Below, one piece after another: positions 25,401 through 37,731 of a DNA stretch of 64,000 nt (position 1 is the stretch's first letter; every line of letters starts with the position of its first letter). Both the position numbers and the translations under genes were made by a program. This stretch comes from Nematostella vectensis (taxonomy: Eukaryota > Cnidaria > Anthozoa > Actiniaria > Edwardsiidae): positions 1,302,001-1,366,000 of the forward strand of contig NC_064045.1 of assembly GCF_932526225.1 (NCBI RefSeq), written 5' to 3'. A model generated the notes under the pieces. That model was not told the DNA's origin. It searched no databases and saw nothing but the letters and a program-made list of their open reading frames with translations.

Positions 25401-27430
25401 ACGCCCAGGGCATGCACAAACACGTATGGGCCTCACCCCCCATCACTTTTGTAATGGTCCCTCTTCCTTATCACAAGTCTGCTACTCATAACATTATGTG
25501 GTGTCATGGAGTAATGTACTCTTACATGAGAGAGAAAGCGTCTTTTGTTTTAATTTTATATTGAAACCTGAGTCAACAGGTGTAAAGTGTATTAACACTA
25601 GCTTTACACCTGTAAAATATCAGCAACTATCTGTGATAGAAGTGGCTGGCGTAAAGACAGCTTGGCTTGCTTGAATCTCTGCCTTGTATTTGGATAGAAC
25701 TAGTTCTTTGATCTCGAACGGGTAAAGGGGCCCATGCAGGCTATTTTTTTCACGATATACACCTTATAATTATAATTGATGTCCACCGCAATCCCTGCTT
25801 CCTAAAGTTAGAGCCTAGTGCACCAATGGGGTCCAATGGACACCGAGAAATTTAAAAATGCATACTGCTAGTTTTGCCGCTGTTAATTTAACATATACCA
25901 TTGTCTGGTCTTGCAAATAAATAATAAGAGATACTTTATACATTTCAATATATACAGAAATACTTTATATATTAATATAATATAAGAGTCTCCAGAGGGA
26001 CTTTGAAGGCTGTTCCAAAAATGTGCTTATTATACATGTACGACCTACTTTGGGTTTAGAAGTTTGTCAGAAGTCATTGAATATCTTATTCGGTTTTGAT
26101 TTATCTGGTGTACTGACTAGTCCTGGTGCAGGTGCCAATGGCCAGATTAGAAGAGTTCTGGGCTCTTGTCAAAGTCGTATTCGTTTTTTATTTTTTCGGT
26201 GTATTGAATAGTCCACATGGTGTTCTTTGTTAAAGGGAAGTCTCAAAACTTCTGGGTTGGACCGCATATGGTACTTCTAAGAGCCTCTCGAGAGAACCAG
26301 CCTTATCTAGATTTTTTTGGTCCGTCCTGTCACGCCCAGGGCATGCACAAACACGTGTGGGCCGCACCCACCATCACTTTTGTAATGGTCCCTCTTCCTT
26401 ATCACAAGTCTGGTACTCTTAACATTATGTGGTGTCATGGAGTAATGTACTCTTACATGAGAGAGAAAGCGTCTTTTGTTTTCATTTTATATTGAAACCT
26501 GTGTCAACAGGTGTAAAGTGTATTAACACTAGCTTTACACCTGTAAAATATTAACAACTATCTGTGATAGAAGTGGCTGGCGTAATGACAGCTTGGCTTG
26601 CTTGAATCTCTGCCTTGTATTTGGATAGAACTAGTTCTTTGATCTCGAACGGGTAAAGGGGCCCATGCAGGCTATTTTTTTTTCACGATATACACCTTAT
26701 AATTATAATTGATGTCCACCGCAATCCCTGCTTCCTAAAGTTAGAGCCTAGTGCACCACTGGAGTCCAATGGACTCCGAGAAATTTAAAAATGCATACTG
26801 CTAGTTTTGCCGCTGTTAATTTAACATATACCATTGTCTGGTCTTGCAAATAAATAATAAGAGATACTTTATACATTTCAATATATACAGAAATACTTTA
26901 TATATTAATATAATATAAGAGTCTCCAGAGGGACTTTGAAGGCTGTTCCAAAAATGTGCTTATTATACATGTACGACCTACTTTGGGTTTAGAAGTTTGT
27001 GAGAAGTCATTGAATATCTTATTCGGTTTTGATTTATCTGGTGTACTGACTAGTCCTGGTGCAGGTGCCAATGGCCAGATTAGAAGAGTTCTGGGCTCTT
27101 GTCAAAGTCGTATTAGTTTTTTTATTTTTCGGTGTATTGAATAGTCCACATGGTGTTCTTTGTTGAAGGGAAGTCTCAAAACTTCTGGGTTGGACCGCAT
27201 ATGGTACTTCTAAGAGCCTCTCGAGAGCACAAGCCTTATCTAGATTTTTTTGGTCCGTCCTGTCACGCCCAGGGCATGCACAAACACGTGTGGGCCTCAC
27301 CCCCCATCACTTTTGTAATGGTCCCTCTTCCTTATCACAAGTCTGCTACTCATAACATTATGTGGTGTCATGGAGTAATGTACTCTTACATGAGAGAGAA
27401 AGCGTCTTTTGTTTTAATTTTATATTGAAA
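22420..27430 (+). repeat. Higher-order repeat block, monomers 25-30 (third copy of the monomer 2-7 class order)
   Basis: Class order matches monomers 2-7 and 14-19, but the offset from 14-19 drifts from 10199 to 10203 bp because of small indels, mostly in T runs. There are also copy-specific changes, such as CCAGCTTTATC at about 24441 and GAGAGCACAAG at about 27224. This copy is therefore older than, or less recently homogenised with, the two left-hand copies. Confidence 0.8.
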
Positions 27431-30400
27431 CCTGAGTCAACAGGTGTAAAGTGTATTAACACTAGCTTTACACCTGTAAAATATCAGCAACTATCTGTGA
27501 TAGAAGTGGCTGGCGTAAAGACAGCTTGGCTTGCTTGAATCTCTGCCTTGTATTTGGATAGAACTAGTTCTTTGATCTCGAACGGGTAAAGGGGCCCATG
27601 CAGGTTATTTTTTTTCACGATTTACACCTTATAATTATAATTGATGTCCATCGCAATCCCTGCTTCCTAAAGTTAGAGCCTAGTGCACCACTGGAGTCCA
27701 ATGGACTCCGAGAAATTTAAAAATTCATACTGCTAGTTTTGCCGCTGTTAATTTAACATATACCATTGTCTGGTCTTGCAAATAAATAATAAGAGATACT
27801 TTATACATTTCAATATATACAGAAATACTTTATATATTAATATAATATAAGAGTCTCCAGAGGGACTTTGAAGGCTGTTCCAAAAATGTGCTTATTATAC
27901 ATGTACGACCTACTTTGGGTTTAGAAGTTTGTGAGAAGTCATTGAATATCTTATTCGGTTTTGATTTATCTGGTGTACTGACTAGTCCTGGTGCAGGTGC
28001 CAATGGCCAGATTAGAAGAGTTCTGGGCTCTTGTCAAAGTCGTATTCGTTTTTTATTTTTCGGTGTATTGAATAGTCCACATGGTGTTCTTTGTTAAAGG
28101 GAAGTCTCAAAACTTCTGGGTTGGACCGCATATGGTACTTCTAAGAGCCTCTCGAGAGAACCAGCCTTATCTAGATTTTTTTGGTCCGTCCTGTCACGCC
28201 CAGGGCATGCACAAACACGTGTGGGCCGCACCCACCATCACTTTTGTAATGGTCCCTCTTCCTTATCACAAGTCTGGTACTCTTAACATTATGTGGTGTC
28301 ATGGAGTAATGTACTCTTACATGAGAGAGAAAGCGTCTTTTGTTTTAATTTTATATTGAAACCTGTGTCAACAGGTGTAAAGTGTATTAACACTAGCTTT
28401 ACACCTACAAAATATCAACAACTATCTGTGATAGAAGTGGCTGGCGTAATGACAGCTTGGCTTGCTTGAATCTGTCTTGTATTTGGCTAGAACTAGTTCT
28501 TTGATCTCGAACGGGTAAAGGGGCCCATGCAGGTTTTTTTTTTTCACGCTATACACATTATAATTATAATTGATGTCCATCGCAATCCCTGCTTCCTAAA
28601 GTTAGAGCCTAGTGCACCACTGGAGTCCGATGGACTCCGAGAAATTTAAAAATTCATACTGCTAGTTTTGCCGCTGTTAATTTAACATATACCATTGTCT
28701 GGTCTTGCAAATAAATAATAAGAGATACTTTATACATTTCAATATATACAGAAATACTTTGTATATTAATATAATATAAGAGTCTCCAGAGGGACTTTGA
28801 AGGCTGTTCCAAAACTGTGCTTATTATACATGTACGACCTACTTTGGGTTTAGAAGTTTGTGAGAAGTCATTGAATATCTTATTCGGTTTTGATTCTCTG
28901 GTTACTGACAAGTCCTGGTGCAGGTGCCAATGGCCAGATTAGAAGAATTCTGGGCTCTTTTCAAAGTCGTATTCGTTTTTTATTTTTCGGTGTATTGAAT
29001 AGTCCACATAGTGTTCTTTGTTGAAGGGAAGTCTCAAAACTTCTGGGTTGGACCGCATGTGGTACTTCTAAGAGCCTCTCGAGAGAACAAGCCTTATCTA
29101 GATTTTTTTGGTCCGTCCTGTCACGCCCAGGGCATGCACAAACACGTGTGGGCACCAACCCCTATCACTTTTGTAATGGTCCTTCTTCCCTATCACAAGT
29201 CTGCTACTCATAACATTATGTGGTGTCATGGAGTAATGTACTCTAACATGAGAGAGAAAGCGTCTTTTGTTTTAATTTTATATTGAAACCTGTGTCAACA
29301 GGTGTAAAGTGTATTAACACTAGCTTTACACCTGTAAAATATCAGCAACTATCTGTGATAGAAGTGGCTGGCGTAATGACAGCTTGGCTTGCTTGAATCT
29401 CTGCCTTGTATTTGGCTAGAACTAGTTCTTTGATCTCGAACGGGTAAAGGGGCCCATGCAGGTTATTTTTTTTCACGTTATACACCTTATAATTATAATT
29501 GATGTCCATCGCAATCCCTGCTTCCTAAAGTTAGAGCCTAGTGCACCACTGGAGTCCAATGGACTCCGTGAAATTTAAAAATTCATACTGCTAGTTTTGC
29601 CGCTGTTAATTTAACATATACCATTGTCTGGTCTTGCAAATAAATAATAAGAGATACTTTATACATTTCAATATATACAGAAATACTTTATATATTAATA
29701 TAATATAAGAGTCTCCAGAGGGACTTTGAAGGCTGTTCCAAAAATGTGCTTATTATACATGTACGACCTACTTTGGGTTTAGAAGTTTGTGAGAAGTCAT
29801 TGAATATCTTATTCGGTTTTGATTCTCTGGTTACTGACAAGTCCTGGTGCAGGTGCCAATGGCCAGATTAGAAGAATTCTGGGCTCTTTTCAAAGTCGTA
29901 TTCGTTTTTTATTTTTCGGTGTATTGAATAGTCCACATAGTGTTCTTTGTTGAAGGGAAGTCTCAAAACTTCTGGGTTGGAACGCATGTGGTACTTCTAA
30001 GAGCCTCTCGAGAGAACAAGCCTTATCTAGATTTTTTTGGTCCGTCCTGTCACGCCCAGGGCATGCACAAACACGTGTGGGCACCAACCCCTATCACTTT
30101 TGTAATGGTCCTTCTTCCCTATCACAAGTCTGCTACTCATAACATTATGTGGTGTCATGGAGTAATGTACTCTAACATGAGAGAGAAAGCGTCTTTTGTT
30201 TTAATTTTATATTGAAACCTGTGTCAACAGGTGTAAAGTGTATTAACACTAGCTTTACACCTGTAAAATATCAGCAACTATCTGTGATAGAAGTGGCTGG
30301 CGTAATGACAGCTTGGCTTGCTTGAATCTCTGCCTTGTATTTGGCTAGAACTAGTTCTTTGATCTCGAACGGGTAAAGGGGCCCATGCAGGTTATTTTTT

Positions 30401-33110
30401 TTCACGATATACACCTTATAATTATAATTGATGTCCATCGCAATCCCTGCTTCCTAAAGTTAGAGCCTAGTGCACCACTGGAGTCCAATGGACTCCGTGA
30501 AATTTAAAAATTCATACTGCTAGTTTTGCCGCTGTTAATTTAACATATACCATTGTCTGGTCTTGCAAATAAATAATAAGAGATACTTTATACATTTCAA
30601 TATATGCAGAAATACTTTATATATTAATATAATATAAGAGTCTCCAGAGGGACTTTGAAGGCTGTTCCAAAAATGTGCTTATTATACATGTACGACCTAC
30701 TTTGGGTTTAGAAGTTTGTGAGAAGTCATTGAATATCTTATTCGGTTTTGATTTATCTGGTGTACTGACTAGTCCTGGTGCAGGTGCCAATGGCCAGATT
30801 AGAAGAGTTCTGGGCTCTTGTCAAAGTCGTATTCGTTTTTTATTTTTCGGTGTATTGAATAGTCCACATGGTGTTCTTTGTTAAAGGGAAGTCTCAAAAC
30901 GTCTGGGTTGGACCGCATATGGTACTTCTAAGAGCCTCTCGAGAGAACCAGCCTTATCTAGATTTTTTTGGTCCGTCCTGTCACGCCCAGGGCATGCACA
31001 AACACGTGTGGGCCGCACCCACCTTCACTTTTGTAATGGTCCCTCTTCCTTATCACAAGTCTGGTACTCTTAACATTATGTGGTGTCATGGAGTAATGTA
31101 CTCTTACATGAGAGAGAAAGCGTCTTTTGTTTTAATTTTATATTGAAACCTGAGTCAACAGGTGTAAAGTGTATTAACACTAGCTTTACACCTGTAAAAT
31201 ATCAGCAACTATCTGTGCTAGAAGTGGCTGGCGTAAAGACAGCTTGGCTTGCTTGAATCTCTGCCTTGTATTTGGATAGAACTAGTTCTTTGATCTCGAA
31301 CGGGTAAAGGGGCCCATGCAGGTTATTTTTTTTTCACGATATACACCTTATAATTATAATTGATGTCCATCGCAATCCCTGCTTCCTAAAGTTAGAGCCT
31401 AGTGCACCACTGGAGTCCAATGGACTCCGAGAATCTTAAAAATTCATACTGCTAGTTTTGCCGCTTTTAATTTAACATATACCATTGTCTGGTCTTGCAA
31501 ATAAATAATAAAAGATACTTTATACATTTCAATATATACAGAAATACTTTATATATTAATATAATATAAGAGTCTCCAGAGGGACTTTGAAGGCTGTTCC
31601 AAAACTGTGCTTATTATACATGTACGACCTACTTTGGGTTTAGAAGTATGTGAGAAGTCATTGAATATCTTATTCGGTTTTGATTCTCTGGTTACTGACA
31701 AGTCCTGGTGCAGGTGCTAATGGCCAGATTAGAAGAGTTCTGGGCTCTTGTCAAAGTCGTATTCGTTTTTTATTTTTCGGTGTATTGAATAGTCCACATG
31801 GTGTTCTTTGTTAAAGGGAAGTCTCAAAACTTCTGGGTTGGACCGCATATGGTTTTTCTAAGAGCCTCTCGAGAGAACCAGCCTTATCTAGATTTTTTTG
31901 GTCCGTCCTGTCACGCCCAGGGCATGCACAAACACGTGTGGGCCCCACCCACCATCACTTTTGTAATGGTCCCTCTTCCTTATCACAAGTCTGGTACTCT
32001 TAACATTATGTGGTGTCATGGAGTAATGTACTCTTACATGAGAGAGAAAGCGTCTTTTGTTTTAATTTTATATTGAAACCTGTGTCAACAGGTGTAAAGT
32101 GTATTAACACTAGCTTTACACCTATAAAATATCAACAACTATCTGTGATAGAAGTGGCTGGCGTAATGACAGCTTGGCTTGCTTGAATCTGTCTTGTATT
32201 TGGCTAGAACTAGTTCTTTGATCTCGAACGGGTAAAGGGGCCCATGCAGGTTATTTTTTTTCACGATATACACCTTATAATTATAATTGATGTCCATCGC
32301 AATCCCTGCTTCCTAAAGTTAGAGCCTAGTGCACCACTGGAGTCCAATGGACTCCGAGAAATTTAAAAATGCATACTGCTAGTTTTGCCGCTGTTAATTT
32401 ATCATATACCATTGTCTGGTCTCGCAAATAAATAATAAGAGATACATTATATATTTCAATATATACAGAAATACTTTATATATTAATATAATATAAGAGT
32501 CTCCAGAGGGACTTTGAAGGCTGTTCCAAAACTGTGCTTATTATACATGTACGACCTACTTTGGGTTTAGAAGTTTGTGAGAAGTCATTGAATATCTTAT
32601 TCGGTTTTGATTCTCTGGTTACTGACAAGTCCTGGTGCAGGTGCTAATGGCCAGATTAGAAGAGTTCTGGGCTCTTGTCAAAGTCGTATTCGTTTTTTTT
32701 TTTTCTGTGTTTTGAATAGTCCACATGGTGTTCTTTGTTGAAGGGAAGTCTCAAAACTTCTGGGTTTGACCGCATGTGGTACTTCTAAGAGCCTCTCGAG
32801 AGAACAAGCCTTATCTAGATTTTTTTGGTCCGTCCTGTCACGCCCAGGGCATGCACAAACACGTGTGGGCACCAACCCCTATCACTTTTGTAATGGTCCT
32901 TCTTCCCTATCACAAGTCTGCTACTCATAACATTATGTGGTGTCATGGAGTAATGTACTCTAACATGAGAGAGAAAGCGTCTTTTGTTTTCATTTTATAT
33001 TGAAACCTGTGTCAACAGGTGTAAAGTGTATTAACACTAGCTTTACACCTGTAAAATATCAGCAACTATCTGTGATAGAAGTGGCTGGCGTAATGACAGC
33101 TTGGCTTGCT

Positions 33111-33126
33111 TGAATCTCGGGTAAAG
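33111..33126 (+). repeat. 40-bp deletion junction in monomer 36
   Basis: The monomer reads GAATCTCGGGTAAAGG, where other copies have about 40 bp between GAATCTC and GGGTAAAGG. Those bases include the AGAACTAGTTCT palindrome, which this monomer therefore lacks. The deletion explains the 888-bp landmark spacing 32725-33613. One base (C) of junction microhomology is visible. The same junction recurs 4605 bp downstream near 37723. Confidence 0.88.
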
Positions 33127-36100
33127 GAACACATGCAGGTTATTTTTTTTCAGGATATACACCTTATAATTATAATTGATGTCCATCGCAATCCCTGCTT
33201 CCTAAAGATAGAGCCTAGTGCACCACTGGAGTCCAATGGACTCCGTGAAATTTAAAATGCATACCGCTAGTTTTGCCGCTGTTAATTTATCATATACCAT
33301 TGTCTGGTCTCGCAAATAAATAATAAGAGATACATTATTATATTTCAATATATACAGAAATACTTTATATGTTAATATAATATAAGAGTCTCCAGAGGGA
33401 CTTTGAAGGCTGTTCCAAAACTGTGCTTATTATACATGTACGACCTACTTTGGGTTTAGAAGTTTGTGAGAAGTCATTGAATATCTTATTCGGTTTTGAT
33501 TCTCTGGTTACTGACAAGTCCTGGTGCAGGTGCTAATGGCCAGATTAGAAGAGTTCTGGGCTCTTGTCAAAGTCGTATTCGTTTTTTTTTTTTGGTGTTT
33601 TGAATAGTCCACATGGTGTTCTTTGTTGAAGGGAAGTCTCAAAACTTCTGGGTTGGACCGCATGTCGTACTTCTAAGAGCCTCTCGAGAGAACAAGCCTT
33701 ATCTAGATTTTTTTGGTCCGTCCTGTCACGCCCAGGGCATGCACAAACACGTGTGGGCACCAACCCCTATCACTTTTGTAATGGTCCTTCTTCCCTATCA
33801 CAAGTCTGCTACTCATAACATTATGTGGTGTCATGGAGTAATGTACTCTAACATGAGAGAGAAAGCGTCTTTTGTTTTAATTTTATATTGAAACCTGTGT
33901 CAACAGGTGTAAAGTGTATTAACACTAGCTTTACACCTGTAAAATATCAGCAACTATCTGTGATAGAAGTGGCTGGCGTAATGACAGCTTGGCTTGCTTG
34001 AATCTCTGCCTTGTATTTGGCTAGAACTAGTTCTTTGATCTCGAACGGGTAAAGGGGCCCATGCAGGTTATTTTTTTTCACGTTATACACCTTATAATTA
34101 TAATTGATGTCCATCGCAATCCCTGCTTCCTAAAGTTAGAGCCTAGTGCACCACTGGAGTCCAATGGACTCCGTGAAATTTAAAAATTCATACTGCTAGT
34201 TTTGCCGCTGTTAATTTAACATATACCATTGTCTGGTCTTGCAAATAAATAATAAGAGATACTTTATACATTTCAATATATACAGAAATACTTTATATAT
34301 TAATATAATATAAGAGTCTCCAGAGGGACTTTGAAGGCTGTTCCAAAAATGTGCTTATTATACATGTACGACCTACTTTGGGTTTAGAAGTTTGTGAGAA
34401 GTCATTGAATATCTTATTCGGTTTTGATTCTCTGGTTACTGACAAGTCCTGGTGCAGGTGCCAATGGCCAGATTAGAAGAATTCTGGGCTCTTTTCAAAG
34501 TCGTATTCGTTTTTTATTTTTCGGTGTATTGAATAGTCCACATAGTGTTCTTTGTTGAAGGGAAGTCTCAAAACTTCTGGGTTGGAACGCATGTGGTACT
34601 TCTAAGAGCCTCTCGAGAGAACAAGCCTTATCTAGATTTTTTTGGTCCGTCCTGTCACGCCCAGGGCATGCACAAACACGTGTGGGCACCAACCCCTATC
34701 ACTTTTGTAATGGTCCTTCTTCCCTATCACAAGTCTGCTACTCATAACATTATGTGGTGTCATGGAGTAATGTACTCTAACATGAGAGAGAAAGCGTCTT
34801 TTGTTTTAATTTTATATTGAAACCTGTGTCAACAGGTGTAAAGTGTATTAACACTAGCTTTACACCTGTAAAATATCAGCAACTATCTGTGATAGAAGTG
34901 GCTGGCGTAATGACAGCTTGGCTTGCTTGAATCTCTGCCTTGTATTTGGCTAGAACTAGTTCTTTGATCTCGAACGGGTAAAGGGGCCCATGCAGGTTAT
35001 TTTTTTTCACGATATACACCTTATAATTATAATTGATGTCCATCGCAATCCCTGCTTCCTAAAGTTAGAGCCTAGTGCACCACTGGAGTCCAATGGACTC
35101 CGTGAAATTTAAAAATTCATACTGCTAGTTTTGCCGCTGTTAATTTAACATATACCATTGTCTGGTCTTGCAAATAAATAATAAGAGATACTTTATACAT
35201 TTCAATATATACAGAAATACTTTATATATTAATATAATATAAGAGTCTCCAGAGGGACTTTGAAGGCTGTTCCAAAAATGTGCTTATTATACATGTACGA
35301 CCTACTTTGGGTTTAGAAGTTTGTGAGAAGTCATTGAATATCTTATTCGGTTTTGATTTATCTGGTGTACTGACTAGTCCTGGTGCAGGTGCCAATGGCC
35401 AGATTAGAAGAGTTCTGGGCTCTTGTCAAAGTCGTATTCGTTTTTTATTTTTCGGTGTATTGAATAGTCCACATGGTGTTCTTTGTTAAAGGGAAGTCTC
35501 AAAACGTCTGGGTTGGACCGCATATGGTACTTCTAAGAGCCTCTCGAGAGAACCAGCCTTATCTAGATTTTTTTGGTCCGTCCTGTCACGCCCAGGGCAT
35601 GCACAAACACGTGTGGGCCGCACCCACCTTCACTTTTGTAATGGTCCCTCTTCCTTATCACAAGTCTGGTACTCTTAACATTATGTGGTGTCATGGAGTA
35701 ATGTACTCTTACATGAGAGAGAAAGCGTCTTTTGTTTTAATTTTATATTGAAACCTGAGTCAACAGGTGTAAAGTGTATTAACACTAGCTTTACACCTGT
35801 AAAATATCAGCAACTATCTGTGCTAGAAGTGGCTGGCGTAAAGACAGCTTGGCTTGCTTGAATCTCTGCCTTGTATTTGGATAGAACTAGTTCTTTGATC
35901 TCGAACGGGTAAAGGGGCCCATGCAGGTTATTTTTTTTTCACGATATACACCTTATAATTATAATTGATGTCCATCGCAATCCCTGCTTCCTAAAGTTAG
36001 AGCCTAGTGCACCACTGGAGTCCAATGGACTCCGAGAATCTTAAAAATTCATACTGCTAGTTTTGCCGCTTTTAATTTAACATATACCATTGTCTGGTCT

Positions 36101-37715
36101 TGCAAATAAATAATAAAAGATACTTTATACATTTCAATATATACAGAAATACTTTATATATTAATATAATATAAGAGTCTCCAGAGGGACTTTGAAGGCT
36201 GTTCCAAAACTGTGCTTATTATACATGTACGACCTACTTTGGGTTTAGAAGTATGTGAGAAGTCATTGAATATCTTATTCGGTTTTGATTCTCTGGTTAC
36301 TGACAAGTCCTGGTGCAGGTGCTAATGGCCAGATTAGAAGAGTTCTGGGCTCTTGTCAAAGTCGTATTCGTTTTTTATTTTTCGGTGTATTGAATAGTCC
36401 ACATGGTGTTCTTTGTTAAAGGGAAGTCTCAAAACTTCTGGGTTGGACCGCATATGGTTTTTCTAAGAGCCTCTCGAGAGAACCAGCCTTATCTAGATTT
36501 TTTTGGTCCGTCCTGTCACGCCCAGGGCATGCACAAACACGTGTGGGCCCCACCCACCATCACTTTTGTAATGGTCCCTCTTCCTTATCACAAGTCTGGT
36601 ACTCTTAACATTATGTGGTGTCATGGAGTAATGTACTCTTACATGAGAGAGAAAGCGTCTTTTGTTTTAATTTTATATTGAAACCTGTGTCAACAGGTGT
36701 AAAGTGTATTAACACTAGCTTTACACCTATAAAATATCAACAACTATCTGTGATAGAAGTGGCTGGCGTAATGACAGCTTGGCTTGCTTGAATCTGTCTT
36801 GTATTTGGCTAGAACTAGTTCTTTGATCTCGAACGGGTAAAGGGGCCCATGCAGGTTATTTTTTTTCACGATATACACCTTATAATTATAATTGATGTCC
36901 ATCGCAATCCCTGCTTCCTAAAGTTAGAGCCTAGTGCACCACTGGAGTCCAATGGACTCCGAGAAATTTAAAAATGCATACTGCTAGTTTTGCCGCTGTT
37001 AATTTATCATATACCATTGTCTGGTCTCGCAAATAAATAATAAGAGATACATTATATATTTCAATATATACAGAAATACTTTATATATTAATATAATATA
37101 AGAGTCTCCAGAGGGACTTTGAAGGCTGTTCCAAAACTGTGCTTATTATACATGTACGACCTACTTTGGGTTTAGAAGTTTGTGAGAAGTCATTGAATAT
37201 CTTATTCGGTTTTGATTCTCTGGTTACTGACAAGTCCTGGTGCAGGTGCTAATGGCCAGATTAGAAGAGTTTTTGGCTCTTGTCAAAGTCGTATTCGTTT
37301 TTTTTTTTTCTGTGTTTTGAATAGTCCACATGGTGTTCTTTGTTGAAGGGAAGTCTCAAAACTTCTGGGTTTGACCGCATGTGGTACTTCTAAGAGCCTC
37401 TCGAGAGAACAAGCCTTATCTAGATTTTTTTGGTCCGTCCTGTCACGCCCAGGGCATGCACAAACACGTGTGGGCACCAACCCCTATCACTTTTGTAATG
37501 GTCCTTCTTCCCTATCACAAGTCTGCTACTCATAACATTATGTGGTGTCATGGAGTAATGTACTCTAACATGAGAGAGAAAGCGTCTTTTGTTTTCATTT
37601 TATATTGAAACCTGTGTCAACAGGTGTAAAGTGTATTAACACTAGCTTTACACCTGTAAAATATCAGCAACTATCTGTGATAGAAGTGGCTGGCGTAATG
37701 ACAGCTTGGCTTGCT

Positions 37716-37731
37716 TGAATCTCGGGTAAAG
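37716..37731 (+). repeat. 40-bp deletion junction in monomer 41 (copy of the one near 33118)
   Basis: Same deletion and flanking changes (GGAACACATGCAGG, TTTCAGGATATAC) as in monomer 36, at offset 4605 bp. Sharing a complex private lesion shows that the two monomers are copies of each other rather than independent deletions. Confidence 0.88.
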